Below, piece after piece: positions 8,121 through 18,883 of a stretch of 64,000 nt of DNA (the stretch's first letter is position 1; each line of letters begins with the position of its first letter). A program made the position numbers and the translations under genes. Under the pieces are notes generated by a model. It was given only the letters and a program-made list of their open reading frames with translations. It was not told the DNA's origin and did not search any database. The stretch is taken from positions 186,001 to 250,000 of the forward strand of contig NZ_JAARZJ010000003.1 in NCBI RefSeq assembly GCF_014229245.1, given 5' to 3'. Source of the DNA: Listeria farberi. GTDB taxonomy: Bacteria; Bacillota; Bacilli; Lactobacillales; Listeriaceae.

Positions 8121-9158
8121 ATGTTAACAGAAAGACAACTTTTGATTTTCCGTGCCATCATCGATCATTTCACTTGGACTATTCAGCCGGTTGGATCAAA
8201 AAATTTGCTGAAAGAAAAAGGTTTGCCTTATAGTTCCGCGACAATCCGTAACGAAATGGGCGTCCTTGAGGAATATGGCTTTATTGAAAAGACGCATTCT
8301 TCATCGGGACGAGTTCCATCAGAGAAAGGTTATCGCTTCTATGTCGATTATTTACTCCAGCCTAAAAAGCTAGATAAATTTGACAGACAAATGATTCGTT
8401 CTTTCTTTTCAGAGAATTATTATGAAATGGAAGGACTTATTCAAAATTCAGCATTAATGTTATCCAATCTAACCAATTACACTTCCATCTTACTTGGTCC
8501 TGAAGCAACGAAAAATCATTTAAGCGGCTTTAGATTTGTACCAATAAATAATTTTCAAGCAATGCTCATTTTAATTACCGATCAAGGGCATGTTGATAAC
8601 CATCTTGTGACGATACCCGAGGGCACAACGCTTTCTGATATTGAGCGAATGGTCAACATCTTAAACGAACGGTTAGTTGGGCTTTCACTGGATGATTTAA
8701 AAGTACAAATACCAATGGAAGTAAAAGAACTACTTGGAAAGCATGTTAGAAACTATGAAAGCTTTATGCATGTCTTTTCTGATTCTTTTGCCCAGGCCAG
8801 CCAGCAAAAAGTGTATTTTGGCGGAAAAACGAATATCTTAAATCAACCAGAATTTCATGATATTAATAAAGTCCGTGAGATGCTCCATTTGATGGAAGAA
8901 GAACAAGATGTATATGAATTGTTTAGGGATATTCCCGATGGCCTACAAGTTAAAATTGGCCGTGAAAACAATAATAGTCTAATGGAAGATTGTAGTATCA
9001 TTACAGCAACATACAATATTGCTGGCGAACGTGTTGGTGGTATTGTGCTCCTAGGTCCAACAAGAATGGAATATAGCAGAATGATGGGCTTAGTTGATGT
9101 AATGAGTCGAGATTTAACCGATGTGTTAACCAAACTTTATCGTGATAACCAAAATTAG
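8121..9158 (+). CDS. hrcA: Heat-inducible transcription repressor HrcA
   Basis: A 345-residue protein with the family N-terminal winged helix ([14 protein letters not shown] through [19 protein letters not shown]), followed by the GAF-like and dimerisation domains. HrcA binds CIRCE and represses dnaK and groE operons; its folding depends on GroEL, which makes it a heat sensor. The start is ATG at 8121, seven bases after AGAGGTG; a GTG at 8100 lies inside CIRCE and is rejected. First gene of hrcA-grpE-dnaK-dnaJ. CIRCE, CtsR-like and sigma-B-like sites all lie upstream. Confidence 0.97.
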   Translation: MLTERQLLIFRAIIDHFTWTIQPVGSKNLLKEKGLPYSSATIRNEMGVLEEYGFIEKTHSSSGRVPSEKGYRFYVDYLLQPKKLDKFDRQMIRSFFSENYYEMEGLIQNSALMLSNLTNYTSILLGPEATKNHLSGFRFVPINNFQAMLILITDQGHVDNHLVTIPEGTTLSDIERMVNILNERLVGLSLDDLKVQIPMEVKELLGKHVRNYESFMHVFSDSFAQASQQKVYFGGKTNILNQPEFHDINKVREMLHLMEEEQDVYELFRDIPDGLQVKIGRENNNSLMEDCSIITATYNIAGERVGGIVLLGPTRMEYSRMMGLVDVMSRDLTDVLTKLYRDNQN

Positions 9159-9199
9159 GAAGGCTGAAAAAGCATAAGTTTTTTCAGGAGGTGACTACA

Positions 9200-9775
9200 G
9201 TGTCTGAGAAAAAGAACAAAAAAGAAAAACTAGCTGAGGAAATCGAACAAGAAGAATTAAATAGTTTAGATGAATCAGAAGAAACAGTGGAAGAAGAAGC
9301 GACAGAAGAAACTTTAACAGAAGAACAAGCCAAAATTTTAGAGCTTGAAAACAAACTAGATGAAGTGGAAAATCGTTATCTTCGCATGCAAGCGGATTTT
9401 GAAAATGTCAAAAAAAGACATATTGCAGACCGCGATGCTAGCCAAAAGTACCGTTCACAAAGCCTAGCGCAAGATTTACTTCCTGCACTAGATAGTTTTG
9501 AAAAAGCTCTTGCAACGACTTCTGATCAAGAAGAAGTGAAACAAATTCTAAAAGGAATGGAAATGGTATACAACCAAATTCTTGTTGCTTTTGAAAAAGA
9601 AGGTATTGAGGTAATTCCGGCTGTCGGCGAACAATTTGACCCGAACTTTCATCAAGCCGTTATGCAGGATAGTGATGAAAATGCAGGTAGCAATGAAATC
9701 ACTGCTGAACTTCAAAAAGGCTATAAATTAAAAGACCGGGTTATTCGCCCATCTATGGTAAAAGTGAATCAATAA
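9200..9775 (+). CDS. grpE: GrpE nucleotide exchange factor for DnaK
   Basis: A 191-residue protein with a very acidic, disordered N terminus (about 1-45), a long coiled coil (about 48-100) with [15 protein letters not shown], and the C-terminal beta domain containing [14 protein letters not shown]. GrpE releases ADP from DnaK and acts as a thermosensor through the coiled coil. The start is GTG at 9200 after AGGAGGTGA; the GTG at 9191 is part of the ribosome site. It is 41 bases after hrcA and 33 bases before dnaK, in one operon. Confidence 0.96.
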   Translation: MSEKKNKKEKLAEEIEQEELNSLDESEETVEEEATEETLTEEQAKILELENKLDEVENRYLRMQADFENVKKRHIADRDASQKYRSQSLAQDLLPALDSFEKALATTSDQEEVKQILKGMEMVYNQILVAFEKEGIEVIPAVGEQFDPNFHQAVMQDSDENAGSNEITAELQKGYKLKDRVIRPSMVKVNQ

Positions 9776-9808
9776 AAAATAATTACTGAATAACAGGAGG
9801 AAATAACA

Positions 9809-11650
9809 ATGAGCAAAATTATCGGAATTGACTTAGGAACAACAAACTCTGCAGTAGCAGTATTAGAAGGCGGAGAAGCTAAAATTATCCCTAACCCAGA
9901 AGGCGCACGTACAACACCTTCTGTAGTTGGTTTCAAAAATGGCGAACGCCAAGTTGGTGAAGTAGCGAAACGTGCTGCTATTACAAACCCAAATACAATT
10001 AGTTCTATTAAACGCCACATGGGTACTAACTATAAAGAAACAATCGAAGGAAAAGACTACTCACCACAAGAAATCAGTGCAATCATTTTGCAATACCTAA
10101 AAAGTTATGCAGAAGACTACCTTGGTGAAACTGTAGATAAAGCTGTTATTACAGTTCCAGCTTACTTCAACGATGCACAACGTCAAGCAACAAAAGATGC
10201 TGGTAAAATCGCTGGTCTTGAAGTAGAACGTATTATTAACGAACCAACAGCAGCAGCTCTTGCTTATGGTATGGATAAAACAGAAACAGACCAAACAATC
10301 CTAGTATTTGACCTTGGTGGTGGTACTTTTGACGTGTCTATCCTTGAATTAGGTGACGGCGTATTCGAAGTACATTCTACTGCAGGTGACAACGAATTAG
10401 GTGGAGATGACTTCGATAAAAAAATCATCGACTATCTAGTAGCAGAATTCAAAAAAGACAATGGTATTGATTTAAGTCAGGATAAAATGGCGCTTCAACG
10501 TTTGAAAGATGCAGCTGAAAAAGCGAAAAAAGATCTTTCTGGCGTAACAAGCACACAAATCTCCCTACCATTTATCACAGCTGGAGAAGCTGGTCCACTT
10601 CACTTAGAAGTAACCCTTACTCGTGCTAAATTTGATGAACTAACACATGACTTAGTTGAACGTACTATTGCGCCAACTCGTCAAGCATTAAAAGATGCGA
10701 ACCTTTCTGCAAGTGATATTGACCAAGTAATTTTAGTTGGTGGATCTACTCGTATTCCTGCAGTTCAAGAAACAATTAAAAAAGAATTAGGCAAAGAACC
10801 TCATAAAGGTGTAAACCCAGATGAAGTTGTAGCAATGGGTGCTGCAATTCAAGGTGGCGTAATCACTGGTGATGTAAAAGACGTTGTACTACTTGACGTA
10901 ACTCCATTATCCCTTGGTATTGAAACAATGGGTGGCGTTATGACTACGCTTATCGAACGTAATACAACTATCCCAACATCTAAATCACAAACTTTCTCTA
11001 CAGCAGCTGATAACCAACCAGCCGTAGATATCCATGTTCTTCAAGGTGAACGCCCAATGGCAAAAGATAATAAAACATTAGGTCGTTTCCAATTAGCAGA
11101 CATTCCAGCAGCTCCACGTGGAATTCCTCAAATCGAAGTATCCTTTGATATAGATAAAAATGGTATCGTAACAGTTCGTGCAAAAGATCTTGGAACTGGT
11201 AAAGAACAAAATATCGTTATTAAATCTTCTTCAGGTTTAACAGACGAAGAAATTGAAAAAATGGTTCAAGATGCTGAGGCTAATGCTGAAGAAGATAAAA
11301 AGAACAAAGAAAACGCTGAACTTCGCAACAATGCAGATCAATTAGTATTCACTGTAGATAAAACATTGAAAGAATTAGAAGGCAAAGTAGACGAAGAAGA
11401 AGTGAAAAAAGCAGAAGCGGCTCGCGATGAACTACAAGAAGCGCTTAAAGGTGAAGATTTTGATGCAATTAAAGAAAAAACAGAAAGCTTAAACGAAATC
11501 GTTCAAAACCTATCTGTTAAATTATATGAACAAGCTGCAGCAGAACAACAAGCAGCTGGTGGCGCAGAAGGTCAAGAAGCTCCTCAAAATGATGACGTAG
11601 TAGACGCTGAATTTGAAGAAGTAAATGACGACGACAAAGAAAGCAAATAA
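9809..11650 (+). CDS. dnaK: Chaperone DnaK (Hsp70)
   Basis: A 613-residue Hsp70. It starts [18 protein letters not shown] (phosphate-1 motif), has [15 protein letters not shown] (phosphate-2) and [14 protein letters not shown], then the substrate-binding domain, a helical lid and a disordered acidic tail of about 40 residues. The 24-residue segment present in Gram-negative DnaK nucleotide-binding domains is absent, as in Gram-positive proteins. The start ATG follows ACAGGAGGAAA. It works with DnaJ and GrpE in cytosolic protein folding and is induced with the operon by heat. A terminator at 11675 probably makes dnaJ expression lower or separate. Confidence 0.98.
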   Translation: MSKIIGIDLGTTNSAVAVLEGGEAKIIPNPEGARTTPSVVGFKNGERQVGEVAKRAAITNPNTISSIKRHMGTNYKETIEGKDYSPQEISAIILQYLKSYAEDYLGETVDKAVITVPAYFNDAQRQATKDAGKIAGLEVERIINEPTAAALAYGMDKTETDQTILVFDLGGGTFDVSILELGDGVFEVHSTAGDNELGGDDFDKKIIDYLVAEFKKDNGIDLSQDKMALQRLKDAAEKAKKDLSGVTSTQISLPFITAGEAGPLHLEVTLTRAKFDELTHDLVERTIAPTRQALKDANLSASDIDQVILVGGSTRIPAVQETIKKELGKEPHKGVNPDEVVAMGAAIQGGVITGDVKDVVLLDVTPLSLGIETMGGVMTTLIERNTTIPTSKSQTFSTAADNQPAVDIHVLQGERPMAKDNKTLGRFQLADIPAAPRGIPQIEVSFDIDKNGIVTVRAKDLGTGKEQNIVIKSSSGLTDEEIEKMVQDAEANAEEDKKNKENAELRNNADQLVFTVDKTLKELEGKVDEEEVKKAEAARDELQEALKGEDFDAIKEKTESLNEIVQNLSVKLYEQAAAEQQAAGGAEGQEAPQNDDVVDAEFEEVNDDDKESK

Positions 11651-11674
11651 TCTTTTTTAAAGGTAAGGATAATG

Positions 11675-11704
11675 AGTCAAAGTCTACTGTGGCTTTGGCT
11701 TTTT
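11675..11704 (+). terminator. Partial terminator between dnaK and dnaJ
   Basis: AGTCAAAG (11675-11682) pairs with CTTTGGCT (11693-11700, one G-U pair), followed by a short T-run. Moderately stable, so some readthrough into dnaJ is likely. Confidence 0.6.
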
Positions 11705-11719
11705 ATCTGAAATAAAGTT

Positions 11720-11748
11720 TTTACAACATCTCTTTCAAATGTTACAAT
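11720..11748 (+). promoter_or_regulatory. Candidate internal promoter for dnaJ
   Basis: TTTACA (11720-11725) and TACAAT (11743-11748) with a 17-base spacer, just after the dnaK-dnaJ hairpin. No CIRCE is nearby, so this promoter would escape HrcA. Confidence 0.55.
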
Positions 11749-11792
11749 ACGTTAGGACTATAAAAATATATCATGGACAGGAGTGATGGCGG

Positions 11793-12926
11793 ATGGCAAA
11801 ACGAGATTACTATGAAGTGCTTGGTGTTTCCAAAAGCGCCTCAGCGGACGAAATAAAAAAAGCTTACCGGAAACTGTCCAAACAGTATCATCCGGACATA
11901 AATAAAGAAGCAGGCGCTGATGAAAAATTCAAAGAAATATCAGAGGCTTATGAAGCATTAAGTGATCCACAAAAACGTGCGCAATATGATCAATATGGAC
12001 ACGTAGATCCAAACCAAGGCTTCGGCGGAGGTGGTGCAGGTGGCGGCTTTGGCGGAGGAGGATTCTCTGGATTTGAAGATATCTTTGACACATTCTTCGG
12101 TGGCGGTGGGCGTCAACAAGATCCAAATGCCCCAAGACAAGGTAGCGATTTACAATATACAATGCGCCTTAAATTCAAAGAAGCTATTTTCGGTAAGGAT
12201 GCAGAAATCGAAATTCCTCGTGAAGAAAACTGTGATACATGTCACGGTTCTGGCGCAAAACCAGGAACAACACCTGAAAAATGTAGCCATTGTGGTGGTA
12301 AAGGTTCCATTAACGTGGAACAAAATACCCCATTTGGTCGTGTAGTTAACAAGCGGACATGTCAATACTGTAATGGTACTGGTAAAGAAATCAAAGAAAA
12401 ATGCCCAACTTGTCACGGTAAAGGCCGTGTAACTAAAACGAAAAAAATCAAAGTGAAAGTTCCAGCTGGTGTGAACGACGGACAACAAATGCGTGTATCT
12501 GGTGAAGGGGAAGCGGGTATAAATGGCGGACCTAATGGCGATTTATATGTCGTGTTTGTTGTTATTCCAGATGAGTTTTTTGAACGTGAAGCAGACGATA
12601 TTTATGTAGAAGTTCCCATTACTTTCGTCCAAGCTACATTAGGCGACGAAATTGATGTACCAACTGTACACGGTAAAGTTCGCTTGAAAATCCCTAGTGG
12701 TACTCAAACAGGAACCACTTTCCGCTTACGAGGTAAAGGTGTGCCTCATCTACGAGGAAATGGAACAGGCGACCAACATGTAATCGTCAAAGTAATTGTT
12801 CCGAAAAAACTTGATGATAAACAAAAAGAAATCTTACGAGAATTTGCTTCAACTACAGGAGACAAAGTAGATGAACAAACATCCGGATTTTTTGACAAAA
12901 TGAAACGAGCTTTTAAAGGCGATTGA
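11793..12926 (+). CDS. dnaJ: Chaperone DnaJ (Hsp40)
   Basis: A 377-residue type I DnaJ. The J domain has HPD at residues 33-35, followed by a Gly/Phe-rich linker (about 77-110). Four CXXCXGXG zinc repeats follow ([32 protein letters not shown]), then the C-terminal substrate-binding domains. It stimulates DnaK ATPase and delivers clients. The start ATG at 11793 is nine bases after AGGAG; the ATG at 11785 is out of frame. The Gly-rich segment opens long spurious frames on both strands. A hairpin follows at 12932. Confidence 0.97.
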   Translation: MAKRDYYEVLGVSKSASADEIKKAYRKLSKQYHPDINKEAGADEKFKEISEAYEALSDPQKRAQYDQYGHVDPNQGFGGGGAGGGFGGGGFSGFEDIFDTFFGGGGRQQDPNAPRQGSDLQYTMRLKFKEAIFGKDAEIEIPREENCDTCHGSGAKPGTTPEKCSHCGGKGSINVEQNTPFGRVVNKRTCQYCNGTGKEIKEKCPTCHGKGRVTKTKKIKVKVPAGVNDGQQMRVSGEGEAGINGGPNGDLYVVFVVIPDEFFEREADDIYVEVPITFVQATLGDEIDVPTVHGKVRLKIPSGTQTGTTFRLRGKGVPHLRGNGTGDQHVIVKVIVPKKLDDKQKEILREFASTTGDKVDEQTSGFFDKMKRAFKGD

Positions 12927-12931
12927 TGAAC

Positions 12932-12977
12932 GTAGAGGTCGATAGTTGTGTGAGAAGCAACCATCGACCTTTTCTAC
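12932..12977 (+). terminator. Hairpin terminator after dnaJ
   Basis: AGGTCGAT (12936-12943) pairs with ATCGACCT (12963-12970), extended inward by GTTG/CAAC and outward by GTAG/CTAC, with only a short TTTT. It separates dnaJ from prmA, probably incompletely. Confidence 0.6.
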
Positions 12978-12998
12978 ATACTAAAGGAGTGTTGAAAA

Positions 12999-13943
12999 AT
13001 GGAATGGTCAGAAGTAGAAGTCCATACAACAAACGAAGCTGTAGAGCCAGTAGCTAATGTTTTGACAGAATTTGGTGCAGCAGGAGTGTCAATTGAAGAT
13101 ATTGCTGATTTTTTACGGGAACGAGAAGATAAATTCGGTGAAATTTATGCACTTAGACGAGAAGATTATCCAGAAGACGGTGTTATCATTAAAGCTTACT
13201 TTTTAAAGACAACAGAATTTGTAAAGCAAATTCCAGAAATCGAACAAACATTGAAAAACCTCACTACTTTTGATATTCCGCTTGGTAAGTTTCAATTTGT
13301 TGTTAATGATGTAGATGACGAGGAGTGGGCTACTGCGTGGAAGAAATATTATCATCCAGTTCAAATTACTGACCGAATTACAATTGTACCGAGTTGGGAA
13401 TCGTATACACCGTCCGCTAACGAAATAATCATTGAGTTAGACCCAGGGATGGCTTTTGGGACTGGTACACATCCGACAACGCAACTATGTATACGTGCAC
13501 TGAGCGATTATTTACAACCAGGAGATGAAGTAATTGATGTTGGGACTGGTTCAGGGGTCTTAAGTATTGCCAGTGCTAAATTAGGCGCAAAATCTATTTT
13601 AGCAACAGACCTTGATGAAATCGCCACTCGTGCAGCAGAAGAAAATATTAAATTAAATAAAACAGACCATATTATTACTGTAAAACAAAATAACTTACTT
13701 CAAGATATTAATAAACAAAACGTGGATATTGTTGTTGCGAACATTTTAGCAGAAGTTATTTTACTTTTCCCTGAGGATGTTTATGCGACGCTTAAACCGG
13801 GCGGAATTTTCATTGCTTCCGGGATTATTGAAGACAAAGCGAAAGTAGTCGAGGAAGCACTTAAAAAGGCTGGGCTTGTTATTGAAAAAATCGAGCAACA
13901 AGGGGACTGGGTTGCGATTATTTCCAAACGAGGAGTGGAATAA
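12999..13943 (+). CDS. prmA: Ribosomal protein L11 methyltransferase
   Basis: A 314-residue protein starting with the PrmA substrate-recognition domain ([14 protein letters not shown]...) and a class I methyltransferase fold. GTGTHPTT is at about 154-161 and the SAM-binding [14 protein letters not shown] at about 178-191; [10 protein letters not shown] is the NPPY-like catalytic region. It trimethylates uL11. The start ATG follows AAAGGAG. It is followed without any gap by rsmE (stop TAA, then ATG), so the two are translationally coupled, in the same order as B. subtilis yqeT-yqeU. Confidence 0.95.
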   Translation: MEWSEVEVHTTNEAVEPVANVLTEFGAAGVSIEDIADFLREREDKFGEIYALRREDYPEDGVIIKAYFLKTTEFVKQIPEIEQTLKNLTTFDIPLGKFQFVVNDVDDEEWATAWKKYYHPVQITDRITIVPSWESYTPSANEIIIELDPGMAFGTGTHPTTQLCIRALSDYLQPGDEVIDVGTGSGVLSIASAKLGAKSILATDLDEIATRAAEENIKLNKTDHIITVKQNNLLQDINKQNVDIVVANILAEVILLFPEDVYATLKPGGIFIASGIIEDKAKVVEEALKKAGLVIEKIEQQGDWVAIISKRGVE

Positions 13944-14711
13944 ATGCAACGTTATTTTGTAACAAATGAGCTAGAGAATGATAACGATACACTATCCATT
14001 ACTGGAGAAAACTTTCATCATATTACTCGTGTTATGCGAATGAAAGAATCCGACCAAGTTTTCATTGTTTTTCCTAGCAAAAAAACATGTATTGCCGCTA
14101 TTACAGCTATAAACGATGACGAAGTATTTTTAAATTTAGTGAAATGGCTAGAAGAAGATACCGAATTGCCTATAGAAATTACCATCGCAAGTGGTCTACC
14201 AAAAGGTGACAAACTAGAACTCATCATTCAAAAAAGTACAGAACTAGGCGCACACAAATTTATCCCTTATAAAGCAGAACGATCTGTGGTGAAATGGGAT
14301 GACAAGAAAGTCATCAAAAAAATCGAGCGACTTCAAAAAATTGCGCAAGAAGCTGCTGAACAATCGCACCGGACAATCATTCCAGAAGTTCATTATGCAG
14401 CTAGTTTCAAAGAGTTAATGTTTGACCACGTTCATTATGACTTTGTTATCGCAGCATATGAAGAGAGTGCCAGAGAAGGCGAGGACAGCGCGCTTGTAGG
14501 CTTATTCCAAACCATGAAGCCAGGACAGTCTGTTTTATGTATTTTTGGACCTGAGGGAGGCATTAGCGAAAAAGAGTTAATGCAACTTCAAGAAGTAAAT
14601 GCAAAACTCGCAGGACTCGGCCCGAGAATTTTAAGAACAGAAACTGCTCCGCTCTATGTTTTATCCGCTGCTTCATTCTATTTTGACCTTTACAAAAATA
14701 AAAAAAGCTAA
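13944..14711 (+). CDS. rsmE: 16S rRNA (uracil1498-N3)-methyltransferase
   Basis: A 255-residue SPOUT-family enzyme: an N-terminal PUA-like domain and a C-terminal trefoil knot with the SAM-binding segments IFGPEGGISEKE and LGPRILRTETAPL. It methylates U1498 of 16S rRNA. The start codon immediately abuts the prmA stop; the ribosome site CGAGGAGTGG lies inside prmA. In B. subtilis a tRNA methylthiotransferase gene (mtaB/yqeV) follows; here rpsU follows after about 200 bases. Confidence 0.95.
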   Translation: MQRYFVTNELENDNDTLSITGENFHHITRVMRMKESDQVFIVFPSKKTCIAAITAINDDEVFLNLVKWLEEDTELPIEITIASGLPKGDKLELIIQKSTELGAHKFIPYKAERSVVKWDDKKVIKKIERLQKIAQEAAEQSHRTIIPEVHYAASFKELMFDHVHYDFVIAAYEESAREGEDSALVGLFQTMKPGQSVLCIFGPEGGISEKELMQLQEVNAKLAGLGPRILRTETAPLYVLSAASFYFDLYKNKKS

Positions 14712-14748
14712 CATTTCAAAGTTTTATCCGAAAGTTAACGATTTCATG

Positions 14749-14777
14749 TTGACGATGCCCGATGTTTCGTATATAAT
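14749..14777 (+). promoter_or_regulatory. Strong sigma-A promoter of rpsU
   Basis: TTGACG (14749-14754), a 17-base spacer and TATAAT (14772-14777). The resulting leader is about 125 bases and has several hairpins (see the next entry). Confidence 0.85.
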
Positions 14778-14784
14778 TTTTAAT

Positions 14785-14908
14785 GAGTGAATGCTTATCT
14801 GCATTACTTCAGAATAATTCATAATTTATTTTCCGTTATGTCCTATTCTGGAACTTAAATGAAGGATTTAAGTGAGTGCATGTAAGTGCCGGAGGGAGGG
14901 AAAGAGAG
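14785..14908 (+). other. Structured 5' leader of rpsU (candidate)
   Basis: Three local pairings occur: AATGC/GCATT (14790-14794 and 14801-14805), CAGAATA/TATTCTG (14810-14816 and 14844-14850), and CTTAAAT/ATTTAAG (14854-14860 and 14866-14872). All come before the GGAGGGAGGG ribosome site. A long folded leader on a ribosomal protein gene suggests post-transcriptional control, but no known family is recognised. Confidence 0.4.
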
Positions 14909-15082
14909 ATGTCAAAAACAGTAGTTCGTAAAAACGAATCGCTTGAAGATGCTCTTCGTCGCTTTAAACGTACTGTTTCCAAAAGTGGAACTTTGCAAGA
15001 ATCCAGAAAGCGCGAATTTTATGAAAAACCAAGCGTAAAACGTAAGAAAAAATCCGAAGCAGCAAGAAAACGCAAATTCTAA
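14909..15082 (+). CDS. rpsU: Small ribosomal subunit protein bS21
   Basis: A 57-residue, highly basic protein starting [20 protein letters not shown], the bS21 signature, with a Lys/Arg-rich tail ending ARKRKF. It joins the 30S subunit near the anti-Shine-Dalgarno region. The start is ATG at 14909, eight bases after the second GGAGGG; a longer in-frame reading upstream is not supported. It is co-transcribed with yqeY, which starts 19 bases later. In L. monocytogenes, rpsU mutations give multi-stress-resistant variants. Confidence 0.97.
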
Positions 15083-15101
15083 TTAAAAGGCGATGATTTC
15101 G

Positions 15102-15548
15102 TTGACACTGCTTGACAAGTTAAATGAAGATATGAAACAAGCGATGCGCGATAAAGAGAAAGAAAAACTTTCCGTTATTCGTATGTTAAAAGCAGCTTTA
15201 CAAAACGAAGCAATTCACCAAGGTGTGAAAGATCTTACTCCGGATGATGAAGTAACCGTGATTTCCCGCGAACTCAAACAACGCAGAGATTCTCTTGCAG
15301 AGTTTGATAAAGCTGGACGTAGCGACCTTTCTGATAAAGTCCGTTCCGAGATTGTCATTGTGGAGGACTACGCGCCAAAACAATTGACTCCTGAAGAGCT
15401 TGAGAATATTGTGAAAGCAACTATCGAAGAAGTTGGCGCATCTAGTAAAGCTGATTTCGGCAAAGTAATGTCCGCTATTATGCCTAAAGTAAAAGGCAAA
15501 GCTGATGGTGGTGCCGTTAACCAATTCGTAAAAAAATATCTTTCATAA
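15102..15548 (+). CDS. yqeY: YqeY/GatB C-terminal-like protein
   Basis: A 148-residue helical protein of the GatB/YqeY family, related to the tail domain of the GatB amidotransferase subunit that contacts tRNA; the precise role of stand-alone YqeY is unknown. The motifs [26 protein letters not shown] and [17 protein letters not shown] are typical. I prefer TTG at 15102 ([11 protein letters not shown], aligning with the usual family start), preceded by the extended Shine-Dalgarno-like AAAGGCGATGAT; the ATG at 15093 sits inside that site. It follows rpsU and ends with a strong terminator. Confidence 0.9.
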   Translation: MTLLDKLNEDMKQAMRDKEKEKLSVIRMLKAALQNEAIHQGVKDLTPDDEVTVISRELKQRRDSLAEFDKAGRSDLSDKVRSEIVIVEDYAPKQLTPEELENIVKATIEEVGASSKADFGKVMSAIMPKVKGKADGGAVNQFVKKYLS

Positions 15549-15577
15549 ACTAATTCAAACTAGTTTTGAAAACATTA

Positions 15578-15622
15578 AAAACAGGATTTCTTCATATTTT
15601 ATGAAGGAAATCCTGTTTTTTT
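15578..15622 (+). terminator. Intrinsic terminator of rpsU-yqeY
   Basis: ACAGGATTTC pairs with GAAATCCTGT, with an inner TTCATA/TATGAA stem, followed by TTTTTTT. Confidence 0.88.
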
Positions 15623-15664
15623 ATACATACTTCAAGTAGAAATTAAAGCTTCTTATCGCTTCGT

Positions 15665-15693
15665 TTTTCAAGCAAGGAAATTTCGTGTATAAT
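15665..15693 (+). promoter_or_regulatory. Candidate promoter of the phoH operon
   Basis: TTTTCA (15665-15670), 17 bases, TATAAT (15688-15693), ending 42 bases before the phoH ATG. The -35 is weak. Confidence 0.5.
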
Positions 15694-15735
15694 ATAACTA
15701 ATTAAAGCACTTATAACAGGTGAAGGGGTTAGCCA

Positions 15736-16695
15736 ATGCTAAATGAATTTAATGAAGTAGTCGAATTATCCGAAGACACAAATATTCAAGATTTATTCGG
15801 CAATAATAATAAGAATATCGAACTTGTAGAAGAATTGCTTCAAGTAAAAATTATTACTCGTGGAGAAGAACTCTCTATCACGGGAGAAGAAGAAGCTGTC
15901 CAGCATACTATTGCTGTTTTAAATGAACTAATCTTAACAGTTAAGCGAGGCATCCATATTGATGGCCGAGATATAGCTCAAGCTGTAAAAATGCAAAGAA
16001 ATGGGACACTCATATATTTCCACACTCTTTTTGAAGAAGAAATCACTAAAAATGCCAAAGGAGCGCCTATCCGACCTAAGACATTTGGACAAAGAACTTA
16101 TATTCAAATGATAAAAAAACATGATATTGTTTTTGGTGTTGGCCCAGCAGGAACAGGGAAAACCTATCTTGCGGTCGTAATGGCAGTAGACGCTTGGAAA
16201 AAAGGTAAAGTTAGCAAAATTATTTTAACTAGGCCGGCCGTTGAAGCAGGCGAAAGCTTAGGTTTTTTACCAGGAGACCTAAAAGAAAAAGTGGATCCTT
16301 ATTTACGCCCCGTGTATGACGCGCTATATGATATTTTTGGAACAGAGCATACAACAAGATTAATGGACCGTGGTGTTATTGAGATAGCCCCCCTCGCTTA
16401 TATGAGGGGACGTACCCTTGATCATGCTTTTGTTATCTTGGATGAAGCTCAAAATACTACTATTGCCCAAATGAAAATGTTTTTAACACGTCTGGGCTAT
16501 GATTCTAAAATGATTGTAAATGGTGATATGACACAAATTGATTTACCAAAAGGTGCAACGAGTGGCCTTGTTAATGCAGAACAAGTATTAAAAGACGTCA
16601 AAGATATTGGTTTTGTTTACTTTGAACACCATGATGTAGTCAGACATCCTTTAGTAGCTGAAATTATTAAAGCATATGAAGGGAAACAAAATTAG
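15736..16695 (+). CDS. phoH: PhoH-like ATPase
   Basis: A 319-residue protein with an N-terminal PhoH accessory region and a P-loop domain: Walker A GPAGTGKTYLA near 136-146 and Walker B VILDEAQN. PhoH proteins are thought to act in RNA metabolism; family context (phoH-ybeY-era) suggests a link to ribosome and rRNA maturation. The start ATG follows GTGAAGGGG. It is the first gene of phoH-pgpH-ybeY-dgkA-cdd-era with gaps of a few bases or overlaps. In B. subtilis the spore genes yqfC-yqfD precede phoH; they are absent here. Confidence 0.94.
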   Translation: MLNEFNEVVELSEDTNIQDLFGNNNKNIELVEELLQVKIITRGEELSITGEEEAVQHTIAVLNELILTVKRGIHIDGRDIAQAVKMQRNGTLIYFHTLFEEEITKNAKGAPIRPKTFGQRTYIQMIKKHDIVFGVGPAGTGKTYLAVVMAVDAWKKGKVSKIILTRPAVEAGESLGFLPGDLKEKVDPYLRPVYDALYDIFGTEHTTRLMDRGVIEIAPLAYMRGRTLDHAFVILDEAQNTTIAQMKMFLTRLGYDSKMIVNGDMTQIDLPKGATSGLVNAEQVLKDVKDIGFVYFEHHDVVRHPLVAEIIKAYEGKQN

Positions 16696-16710
16696 AAAGG
16701 AGACAAAGAT

Positions 16711-18867
16711 GTGAAGCTAGCCAAGAAATGGAGAGATTGGTACATCGAAAGTGGAAAAAAATACCTTTTCCCACTTCTCCTTATTTGTTTTGCTGTCGTA
16801 GCTTACTTGCTTGTCTGCCAAATGACAAAGCCGGAATCGTATAATGTAAAGCTATTTCAAGTAGCTGAAAAAACGATTCGATCACCACAGACTGTTGAAG
16901 ATACGGAGAAAACAAAAGAAGAACGGACTAAGGCAAGTAATGCCGTAGAAGATGTGTATGTTTACAACCGTGAAACAGGACAAAATCGAGTAGCATTAAT
17001 TCAAAGTCTTTTCGCTTATGTAATTGAAGTGAATTCTGAAGCAGAAGAAAACGATAAGAAAAATAAAGAAAAAGCAGCAAAAGATAAAGAACCAGCCCCA
17101 GCCCCAACTACAACAGAAACTAAATTAAAAAACTTGAAAAACAAATTATCAAGTAATGTATCCGAAAAAATCACTTCGAATATATCAGATGAAGTTTTCA
17201 CTACTTTAATTGAGGCTGATAGCAAAGATTTTAATGTAATGGAAGACGTTATTACCACTGAAGTAGCCAAAACAATGGAAAATAAAATTCGTGATGAAAA
17301 TCTTAATGCCGCCAAAATAAGGGCACGTGATGACATCGAATTGTCCGCCATATCTTCTTATTATAAAAACGTATCAAAAGTACTTGTCTCATACGCGATT
17401 GTCCCAAATGAAATTTATAATGAAGAACAAACTGATGAACGGCGTAAAGAAGCAGCTCAGTCTGTTGTTCCTGTAAAAATTCTACAAGGTCAAGTAATTG
17501 TACAAGAAGGGCAAATTGTAGACCGGGAAACGTATCGGCAATTAAATATGTTGCATTTATTAGATCAAAAAATGCCAGTCAAACAATATGCTGGCTTTGC
17601 CATTTTTATTATTGCACTTGCAGCTATTTTATTCCTATATACGAAAAAACAAACTACTTCAAAAACAAAAAAGATGCAAACGATGCTTATTTTTTCGTCT
17701 GTATATGTCGTTTCTTTATTCATGCTACTGATTATTTTATTTTTAGAAAATCAAAATATATCTAATATCGCCTTTTTATTCCCAGCAGCATTTGCGCCGA
17801 TGATACTTAAAATCTTACTTAATGAGAAATATGCTTTTTTAAGTGTTCTATATATTGCTGTAACTAGCTTATTTGCGTTTCAAAATGATTCAACTAGTGG
17901 AATTACGATTTTTATCTTATTAAGTGGTATTACGAGTATAGTTGCTTTACGGGATTATAGTAGACGTTCTGCCATCATGTTTTCAGGCTTTATGGTTGGT
18001 CTAATCAATATGGCATATGTCTTTATTTTATTGTTAGTTAATAATAGTACGCTACTTCAAGTGTCTACTTTGATGGCAATTGGTTATGCCTTTTTAGGGG
18101 GATTTGGTGCATTTATTCTTGGGGTTGGAGTTATTCCACTCTTTGAAACTATTTTTGGATTACTAACTACGAGCAGATTAGTAGAGCTAGCCAATCCGAA
18201 TCATCCTCTACTCAAAAAAATACTAATGAAAGCTCCAGGAACTTATCATCATAGTATGATGGTTGCAAACTTAGCTGAAGCATGTGCAGATAAAATTGGA
18301 GCAAATAGCTTACTTGTTCGCGTGGGTTGTTTTTATCACGATATTGGTAAAACATTACGCCCGCCCTATTTTGTGGAGAATCAACTTCAAGGAATTAATC
18401 CGCATGATAGGCTGACACCAGAGCAAAGTCGTGATATAATTCTTTCGCACACTAAAGATGGGGCGGAAATATTAAAAGAAAATCATATGCCTCAACCGAT
18501 TATTGATATTGCTTTACAACATCACGGGACAACGTTGCTTAAATACTTTTATTATAAAGCTAAGGAAACAAACCCGGATGTAAAAGAAGCAGATTTCCGT
18601 TACAGTGGACCAAAACCGCAAACAAGAGAAATTGCGATAATCAATATTTCTGATAGTGTGGAAGCGGCTGTTCGATCTTCCTCAGAACCCACAATGGCCA
18701 AAATAACAGAAATTATCGACGGAATTATTAAAGATCGTTTCCTAGATGGGCAATTTACTGAATGCGATATTACCATCAAAGAAATTAAAATCATTCGCGA
18801 CACTTTAATTGCCACATTGAACGGAATATATCATCAACGAATTCAATATCCTGATGACAAAGATTGA
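16711..18867 (+). CDS. pgpH: Cyclic-di-AMP phosphodiesterase PgpH (7TM-HD)
   Basis: A 718-residue membrane protein. It has one N-terminal membrane segment (about 18-40), a large extracytoplasmic 7TMR-HDED domain with a Lys/Glu/Pro-rich insertion near 110-135, seven membrane segments (about 290-480) and a C-terminal HD domain ([28 protein letters not shown]). PgpH hydrolyses c-di-AMP to pApA and affects osmolyte balance, wall stress and virulence in L. monocytogenes. The start is GTG at 16711 after AGAAAGGAGA; the ATG two bases earlier is out of frame. It overlaps nothing and lies 15 bases after phoH. Confidence 0.95.
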   Translation: MKLAKKWRDWYIESGKKYLFPLLLICFAVVAYLLVCQMTKPESYNVKLFQVAEKTIRSPQTVEDTEKTKEERTKASNAVEDVYVYNRETGQNRVALIQSLFAYVIEVNSEAEENDKKNKEKAAKDKEPAPAPTTTETKLKNLKNKLSSNVSEKITSNISDEVFTTLIEADSKDFNVMEDVITTEVAKTMENKIRDENLNAAKIRARDDIELSAISSYYKNVSKVLVSYAIVPNEIYNEEQTDERRKEAAQSVVPVKILQGQVIVQEGQIVDRETYRQLNMLHLLDQKMPVKQYAGFAIFIIALAAILFLYTKKQTTSKTKKMQTMLIFSSVYVVSLFMLLIILFLENQNISNIAFLFPAAFAPMILKILLNEKYAFLSVLYIAVTSLFAFQNDSTSGITIFILLSGITSIVALRDYSRRSAIMFSGFMVGLINMAYVFILLLVNNSTLLQVSTLMAIGYAFLGGFGAFILGVGVIPLFETIFGLLTTSRLVELANPNHPLLKKILMKAPGTYHHSMMVANLAEACADKIGANSLLVRVGCFYHDIGKTLRPPYFVENQLQGINPHDRLTPEQSRDIILSHTKDGAEILKENHMPQPIIDIALQHHGTTLLKYFYYKAKETNPDVKEADFRYSGPKPQTREIAIINISDSVEAAVRSSSEPTMAKITEIIDGIIKDRFLDGQFTECDITIKEIKIIRDTLIATLNGIYHQRIQYPDDKD

Positions 18868-18883
18868 AATAGGAGGACGTAAA

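Noticed and set aside
12031-12488. Long reading frames on both strands overlapping dnaJ
   Set aside because: They arise from the Gly-rich and Cys-repeat coding of dnaJ in other frames; no ribosome sites and no family resemblance.
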